This document shows positions 22,374 to 26,644 of a stretch of DNA of 26,644 nucleotides, one piece after another (position 1 is the first letter of the stretch; each line of letters starts with the position of its first letter). Under the pieces are notes generated by a model. It searched no databases. It saw nothing but the letters and a program-made list of their open reading frames with translations, and was not told the origin of the DNA. Made by a program: the position numbers and the translations under genes. The stretch comes from JAXHTH01 sp034211115. GTDB taxonomy: Bacteria > Planctomycetota > Phycisphaerae > Phycisphaerales > SM1A02. The stretch is taken from assembly GCA_034211115.1 (NCBI GenBank), contig JAXHTH010000015.1, positions 1 to 26,644 on the forward strand, given 5' to 3'.

Positions 22374-23866
22374 GCAAGATTCTCGTCGTCGATGACAAGG
22401 AGATGATGCGCGACAGTGTCGCCACCACGCTGACGCGCAAAGGGCACGTCGTCACCACCGCCGGCGGAGGGAAGTCGGCCCTCGAGAAGATCGGCAAGCG
22501 GCGCTTCGACGCCGTCGTCACCGACCTCCAGATGCCGGAGATGAACGGCCTGGAGTTGCTCTCGGAGATCCGCCGGATCGACGAGCAGTTGCCGGTCATC
22601 TTCATGACCGCCTACGGGACGGTGGAGACGGCCGTGGCGGCGATGAAGGACGGCGCCTACGACTACATCACCAAGCCGTTCTCGGGCGATGAGCTTCTGG
22701 TGGCGGTGGCGCGGGCGATCGAGCATCGCCGGCTGGTGAACGAGAACCAGATTCTCCGCGCCGCCGGCTCGCCCGCGGGATCGCCGCCGCGCGGCCACGA
22801 TCACGAGCTCATCGGCGGCGGGCCGGTCATGGGTCGCCTCCGCGAGCGGCTGAAGCGCATCGCCGACAGCCACGGCACGGTGATGATCAGCGGCGAATCC
22901 GGCTCGGGCAAGGAGGTCGCCGCCCGCTGGATTCACGAGCACAGCCCCCGCGCCGATCAGCCGTTCCTCGCCATCAACTGCGCCGCCCTCTCCACCAGCC
23001 TGCTCGAATCGGAACTGTTCGGACACGAGAAGGGCGCCTTCACCGGCGCCGATCGCCTGCGCAAGGGTCGCTTCGAACTCGCCGACGGCGGGACGCTTCT
23101 GCTCGATGAAATCAGCGAGATCGGGCCGTCCATCCAGGCCAAGCTGCTGCGGGTCCTTCAGGAGCAGAGCTTCGAGCGCGTGGGCTCCAGCCGCCCGATG
23201 GCCGTCGATGTCCGCGTGATCGCGACCACGAACCGCGACCTGCCCGCGGAGGTGGCGAAGGGCTCCTTCCGGCAGGATCTGTACTATCGCCTGAACGTGC
23301 TGCCGCTTCACATGCCGCCGCTGCGCGATCATCCGGAAGACCTGCGCGAGCTGATGGAGTATTTCCTCACCCGCGTCGGGCAGCGGGAGGGCAAGCCGGT
23401 CAAGGCGGTCGACGACGATGTCATCGACCTCTTCCGCCGATACGCCTGGCCCGGGAACGTGCGGGAGCTTCAGAACATCTGCGAGCGGGCGGCGGTGCTC
23501 ACGGCCGGCGACACGCTCGGGTCGGCGATGATCGAGCCGTGGCTGTCCTCGCCGGCCGCGAGCGCGGCGGAGGCCGTGCTGGCCGCGCCGGCCACCAACG
23601 GCGAGGCGGGCGGCGGCCGAGCGCCCGGCCCCGCCCGGGCCGCGGCGAGCGTCGAGGCCAAACTCGACCCCTCAATCTCCGCCGGCCTCGTCTGCGACGG
23701 CCGCACCCGGCTGGAAGACATCGAGCGGCAGGCCATCCTCGCCACCCTCGAGCAGAACAACGGCCATCGGCTCCGCAGCGCCAAGGCCCTCGGCATCGGC
23801 GTCCGGACCCTGGGCCTCAAGCTCAAGAAATGGAAGGAGCAGCGTCTTGTCGCGGAAGCGGTCTGA
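22370..23866 (+). CDS. Sigma-54-dependent flagellar response regulator (FlrC/NtrC type)
   Basis: A 498-residue activator with all three NtrC-type parts. The receiver (about 1-120) has Asp8/Asp9, phospho-acceptor Asp52 (TDLQMPEMNG), Thr80 and Lys102. The AAA+ domain (about 145-385) has Walker A GESGSGKE at 175-182, the sigma-54-contacting GAFTGA loop at 222-227, Walker B TLLLDEISE, and the arginine-finger region. The C-terminal Fis-type helix-turn-helix (about 455-490) reads SAKALGIGVRTLGLKLKKW. An Ala/Pro-rich linker (about 390-440) joins the last two. Phosphorylated protein opens promoters held by sigma-54 RNA polymerase. A -24/-12 candidate lies 105-118 bases past the stop, before flgB. It overlaps the kinase gene by ATGA. 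Confidence 0.92.
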   Translation: MSKILVVDDKEMMRDSVATTLTRKGHVVTTAGGGKSALEKIGKRRFDAVVTDLQMPEMNGLELLSEIRRIDEQLPVIFMTAYGTVETAVAAMKDGAYDYITKPFSGDELLVAVARAIEHRRLVNENQILRAAGSPAGSPPRGHDHELIGGGPVMGRLRERLKRIADSHGTVMISGESGSGKEVAARWIHEHSPRADQPFLAINCAALSTSLLESELFGHEKGAFTGADRLRKGRFELADGGTLLLDEISEIGPSIQAKLLRVLQEQSFERVGSSRPMAVDVRVIATTNRDLPAEVAKGSFRQDLYYRLNVLPLHMPPLRDHPEDLRELMEYFLTRVGQREGKPVKAVDDDVIDLFRRYAWPGNVRELQNICERAAVLTAGDTLGSAMIEPWLSSPAASAAEAVLAAPATNGEAGGGRAPGPARAAASVEAKLDPSISAGLVCDGRTRLEDIERQAILATLEQNNGHRLRSAKALGIGVRTLGLKLKKWKEQRLVAEAV

Positions 23867-23970
23867 TCGGCGGCGCAGAACGTGCCCGAGCCGCGCGGCG
23901 GGGCGCAAGACCTGCGCGATGCCTCTCCCCGCGACGCCCGCGGCGTCGGCTGCGGTCCTCTGCGCCGCCC

Positions 23971-23984
23971 GGCCCGCCGTTTGC
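23971..23984 (+). promoter_or_regulatory. Candidate sigma-54 (-24/-12) promoter before flgB
   Basis: GG at 23971-23972 and GC at 23983-23984 are separated by exactly 10 bases, the sigma-54 spacing. The -12 half reads tttgca, a full match; the -24 half (cggccc) is weaker. The predicted start is near 23996, 30 bases before flgB. It follows directly after the sigma-54 activator gene. Confidence 0.55.
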
Positions 23985-24025
23985 AGCCGTTCGGACGGAC
24001 CTGTCCCCTCGGAGAGGCGGTCGGC

Positions 24026-24460
24026 ATGATCGACGGCGTGACCAATGCGGACGCAATCCCGGTGCTGGAGCGGCTGATGCAGTTCACCGGCCGGCGACAT
24101 CGGATCATCGCCCACAACATCGCCAACCTCGACACGCCGAACTTCCGGCCCGTCGACGTCTCCGTCGCGGATTTCCAGGCCCGGCTGGGGGAGGCCATCG
24201 ACCGTCGGCGGGACGGGCACGCCAACGCCGGCGGCCCGCTTCAACTGCCCTCCTCACGCGGGGTGACGGTGACCGAAAGCGGCCTCGAACTCCATCCCAC
24301 CCCCACGGGCGAGAACATCCTCTACCACGACCGCAACGACCGCAATCCCGAACGCATCATGCAGTCGCTGGTCGAGAACTTCATCACCTTCCGCACCGCG
24401 ACCGACCTGCTCAAGAGCCGCTTCAATCTCATCACCACCGCGATCAGCGAACGCGTGTGA
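24026..24460 (+). CDS. flgB: Flagellar basal-body rod protein FlgB
   Basis: A proximal rod subunit of the flagellar basal body, exported by the flagellar type III system; 144 residues, normal length. It shows the rod-protein signature RRHRIIAHNIANLDTPNFRP at about 28-47 (with Asn-Ile-Ala-Asn and Thr-Pro). The C-terminal helix includes RTATDLLKSRFNLITTAI, which packs with the N-terminal helix. The start at 24026 follows ggagagg. Longer in-frame starts before it lack a ribosome site and would add sequence outside the family. First gene of the flgB-flgC-fliE-fliF group, with a sigma-54-like promoter upstream. Confidence 0.93.
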   Translation: MIDGVTNADAIPVLERLMQFTGRRHRIIAHNIANLDTPNFRPVDVSVADFQARLGEAIDRRRDGHANAGGPLQLPSSRGVTVTESGLELHPTPTGENILYHDRNDRNPERIMQSLVENFITFRTATDLLKSRFNLITTAISERV

Positions 24461-24636
24461 GGAGAAAGCTGAAAGAGTGAACGCTGAAAAGGAACCGCCG
24501 CAAGCCGCAACCGCGCAACCCTCCAACCCTCCAAGCCTCCAGGTCCCCAAGCCTCCAAGTCTTCAGGTCTTCAAGCCTCTCTTCCTCAAGCCTCTCTTCC
24601 TCAAGCCTCTCTTCCTCAAGCCTCAAGACTCTCCTC
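24461..24636 (+). repeat. Pyrimidine-rich repeat between flgB and flgC
   Basis: A 176-base spacer dominated by degenerate cctccaa/cttcaag-type units. At its end are 3.5 perfect copies of the 15-mer aagcctctcttcctc (24573-24624). It runs to within about 12 bases of the flgC ATG and leaves no ribosome site there. Near its left end gctgaaa occurs twice (24468 and 24484 area). It could be read in frame, but the peptide is low-complexity. Confidence 0.75.
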
Positions 24637-25041
24637 ATGTTCGGCGCACTCGACATCTCGACTTCCGCTCTCGTCGCCCAGCGGCTTCGGCTGGATGTGA
24701 TCTCGGGGAACATCGCCAACGCGAAGACGATCCTGAACGCCGACGGCGAGTACGAGCCGTATCGCCGGCGGGCGGTGATGCTCGCGGAGGGCGATCCCGC
24801 CTCCGGCTCCGCCCACGGCGTGCACGTGGCGCGCATCGATCTGGACACCGGCCCGCTCCAGCCGCGCTACGAGCCGAATTCGCCCCATGCCGACGCGGAC
24901 GGGTACGTGTATTACCCCAACGTGAACCCGCTGGTGGAGCAGGTGAACGCGCTGGAGGCGGCGCGGTCGTACGAGGCGAACATCGCCGCCGCGGAGGCGA
25001 CGAAGTCGATGGTCAGCGTCGCCCTCGAGCTGCTGGCCTGA
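24637..25041 (+). CDS. flgC: Flagellar basal-body rod protein FlgC
   Basis: The proximal rod subunit that follows FlgB, 134 residues, normal length. The N-terminal LRLDVISGNIANAKT carries the rod-family NIAN motif. The middle has YEPNSPHADADGYVYYPNVN, with the FlgC-typical Asp-Gly-Tyr-Val turn, and the end has ALEAARSYEANIAAAEATKS. The start is the ATG at 24637. It lacks a Shine-Dalgarno sequence because the upstream repeat tract occupies that place, so initiation may depend on the flgB message or be inefficient. The gene order matches the flgBC-fliE cluster of many bacteria. Confidence 0.93.
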   Translation: MFGALDISTSALVAQRLRLDVISGNIANAKTILNADGEYEPYRRRAVMLAEGDPASGSAHGVHVARIDLDTGPLQPRYEPNSPHADADGYVYYPNVNPLVEQVNALEAARSYEANIAAAEATKSMVSVALELLA

Positions 25042-25087
25042 CGGAACTGGGACCCGGAGAAGGAGCGCCGGCCACCCCGGCGAGTGA

Positions 25088-25402
25088 ATGCCCATGACCG
25101 ACCCGCTCGGACTGATCGGAAAAGCCGGATCCCTCCAACCGACCCCGCCCCCGGGTGGGCCGCGCCCCGCCCCGGGCGAAGAGGGCCGGTTCAAGGAGCT
25201 GCTCCAGGAGCAGATTGCAAAGGTCAACGAGCTGCAGAAGGACGCGAAGGAGGCGGTGGAGGATCTCGCCGCCGGCCGACGCGATGACCTGGAGGGCGTG
25301 ATCATCGCCACCCGCAAGGCGGACACCGCCTTCAAGATGCTGCTCCAGGTGCGCAACAAGATGATGGACGCCTACGAGGAGATCAAGCAGATCCGCATCT
25401 GA
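25088..25402 (+). CDS. fliE: Flagellar hook-basal body protein FliE
   Basis: A small subunit that joins the MS ring (FliF) to the rod, 104 residues, normal length. The N-terminus (about 1-30) is Pro/Gly-rich. The conserved C-terminal half reads FKELLQEQIAKVNELQKDA, then ATRKADTAFKMLLQVRNKMM and DAYEEIKQIRI, the full FliE signature. Either ATG 25088 or ATG 25094 could start it. No strong ribosome site lies at the usual distance; ggagaaggag is about 24 bases up. It lies between flgC (46 bases before) and fliF (84 bases after). Confidence 0.93.
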   Translation: MPMTDPLGLIGKAGSLQPTPPPGGPRPAPGEEGRFKELLQEQIAKVNELQKDAKEAVEDLAAGRRDDLEGVIIATRKADTAFKMLLQVRNKMMDAYEEIKQIRI

Positions 25403-25486
25403 GCCCCCGGAAGATGGGGCAGGCCGGAGGGACGAACGCCGGGGGAAGACAACTGAACGCCGCACGTCGGGCATGGAGGCCATTCG

Positions 25487-26542
25487 ATGCTGGCACTGAA
25501 CAAGACATTTCAGGCGCTCGGGCAGCAGTTGCGGGGATTCTCGCTCACCGCGAAGCTGCTCATCGCCGCGCTGATGGTCATCCTCGTGATGGGGCTGATC
25601 CTGGTCGCCTCCTACGCCGGCCGGCCCGACCTGGTCCCGCTCGGCCTGCGCGGCAACCTCAGCACCGAGACCCGCGCCCGCGCGATCAACTACCTCGACG
25701 GGCGCGGCGTGAAGTGGGAGGAGGGCAACGGCGATCTGCTCGTCCCGCCCGATCAGAAGTACGCCGTCCTCGCCCAGCTCACCGAGCGCCAGCTCATCAG
25801 CGCCGACCAGATCGACTTCAGCTCGATCCTCAAGGAGGACAGCCCCTTCACTGACCAGCGCACGAAGAGCAAGCGCTACCTCGTGGCCAAGATGAACGTG
25901 GTGGCGCGGATGATCAGCGAGATGCACGGCGTGCGCCACGCCTCGGTGGTCATCGATCAGCCCCAGCGCACGGGCATCGGCGCGCGGCACGTCGAGCCCA
26001 CCGCGTCCGTCACCGTCCAGACCGTCGGCGATCCGCTCTCCCAGGCGCAGGCGGACGCGATCGCCCGCGTGGTGGCCGGCTCGCACGCAGCGCTGCGCGT
26101 CGACCGGGTGACGGTGGTCGACGCCCGCACGGGCCGTTCGCTGGCCGCCCGCAGTGATGAGCAGTTGTCCTCGGGCGAGTACTACGAGCGGAAGCGGGAC
26201 GCCGAGCGGCATGCGCGAAAGACGATCGAGGAGGCGCTGTCGGTGATGATTCCCGGCGTCGTCGTCGCCGTCAACGCGACGATGGACATCACCGAGGTTG
26301 TGAAACGCACCACCGGCTACGAGGACCCCAAGCAGGGGGTGATGGAAGAGAAGGCCAGCGAGCTGACGAGCACGAGCCGAACCGCGGGGGGCCAGCCCGG
26401 CGTGCTCCCCAACACCGGCGCCCAACTCGCGTCAACCTCCGGGCGAGGCGAGTCGATGAGCAGCACCGACTCGGAGGTGAAGATGGTGCCCGCGTTCCCG
26501 AGCACGGAAAGCCAGGTCCGCGATAGCATCGTCTGCAGATGA
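25487..26542 (+). pseudogene. fliF: FliF, MS-ring protein, broken at 3' end
   Basis: The first 346 residues of FliF. A short cytosolic N-terminus is followed by a membrane helix (about 22-42), the YscJ/FliF domain (about 46-220) with VVARMISEMHGVRHASVVID, then the start of the FliF C-terminal domain (RKTIEEALSVMIPGVVV, DITEV). FliF is normally ~520-560 residues and ends with a second membrane helix and a FliG-binding tail. Here the frame runs into a stop at 26540-26542 right after VPAFPSTESQVRDS, with four unrelated residues. The DNA that follows belongs to glnE. The gene therefore lacks the second membrane helix and the FliG tail and cannot form a normal MS ring as assembled. The start has ggagg. 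It is either a real deletion or an assembly join. Confidence 0.85.
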
Positions 26543-26644
26543 TGGAGGACGCGCAGACCCAGACGATCCCGAAATCCCGCGAAGCGCGGGAGCGAGTGGC
26601 CCACCTGTCCGGCACCGACGACCTTGCGGCCTTCGAGGCCGACA
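26527..26644 (+). pseudogene. glnE: Internal GlnE fragment joined to fliF
   Basis: Read in frame from 26527, the last 118 bases give HRLQMMEDAQTQTIPKSREA, then RERVAHLSGTDDLAAFEAD. This matches the end of the first adenylyltransferase domain of GlnE (glutamine synthetase adenylyltransferase), where E. coli has LLQSINDEQTQTLPSDELN. The frame is closed upstream by a stop at 26524-26526, where GlnE should have Glu. The segment thus starts in the middle of that gene and runs off the window. Its strand and phase are the same as fliF's direction. It has no start of its own; the ATGs at 26539 and 26542 lie inside the motif. Confidence 0.8.

Noticed and set aside
21623..23332. 569-residue minus-strand open frame
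   Set aside because: Opposite the kinase and activator genes, which have full catalytic motifs.
24573..24624. CRISPR array
   Set aside because: The repeats are contiguous 15-mers with no spacers.
24477..25097. Open frame through the repeat (KPLFLKP repeats) and its minus-strand counterpart (LEEER repeats)
   Set aside because: Low-complexity translation of the 15-mer repeat, overlapping flgC out of frame; no sign of a real protein.
25487..26542. FliF as a naturally short, complete protein
   Set aside because: It ends inside the C-terminal domain and is followed directly by GlnE coding sequence, so truncation or chimera explains it better.

Overview
The window is very GC-rich bacterial DNA with strong third-position G/C bias. 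Its gene content fits a flagellated planctomycete, most likely class Phycisphaerae. This is inferred from the mix of protein families: GTP-type PEPCK, an excisionase-HTH/receiver fusion, an unrecognised cysteine-rich small protein, lipoproteins, and an FlgN / NtrB-NtrC-like / FlgB-FlgC-FliE-FliF cluster. No rRNA, tRNA or CRISPR array was seen, so the assignment is not marker-based. The abrupt junction near the right end suggests a metagenome contig.

Left third (1-8.8 kb), housekeeping and accessory genes: a long non-coding leader with three hairpins, two of them copies of one repeat; pckG with a terminator; a convergent minus-strand pair (YCII-domain protein, then a metallopeptidase-like lipoprotein); a divergent threonine aldolase; an HTH-receiver regulator; a membrane protein that looks like a voltage-sensor domain with no pore; and glutamine-dependent NAD+ synthetase.

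Middle (8.8-18.1 kb): a minus-strand group cdaA-ybbR-WYL regulator, with a small two-TM protein coupled to its end. That last gene lies between two near-identical 21-bp direct repeats. Two plus-strand genes follow (a conserved-looking cysteine-rich protein and a lipoprotein). Next is a lower-GC island holding an AbiEi/AbiEii type IV toxin-antitoxin pair. Its upstream region carries a 41-bp perfect palindrome overlapping a TTGACA-N17-TACTGT promoter. A signal-peptide/RDD membrane protein comes after the island.

Right third (18.3-26.6 kb), flagellar region: a TPR membrane protein, FlgN-like chaperone, cytoplasmic histidine kinase, sigma-54 activator, a candidate sigma-54 (-24/-12) promoter, then flgB, flgC, fliE and fliF. 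This reads as a class-II/III flagellar switch: the kinase/activator pair would drive the sigma-54 promoter in front of the basal-body genes. fliF breaks off at about 26525, and the last ~118 bases encode an internal piece of GlnE. This is a chimeric join or a real deletion.

The most striking cross-window pattern is that five genes lacking Shine-Dalgarno sequences share the same start layout: a TAC-N-(A/C)-T hexamer exactly 6 nt before the start codon. This is the geometry expected for leaderless transcripts.
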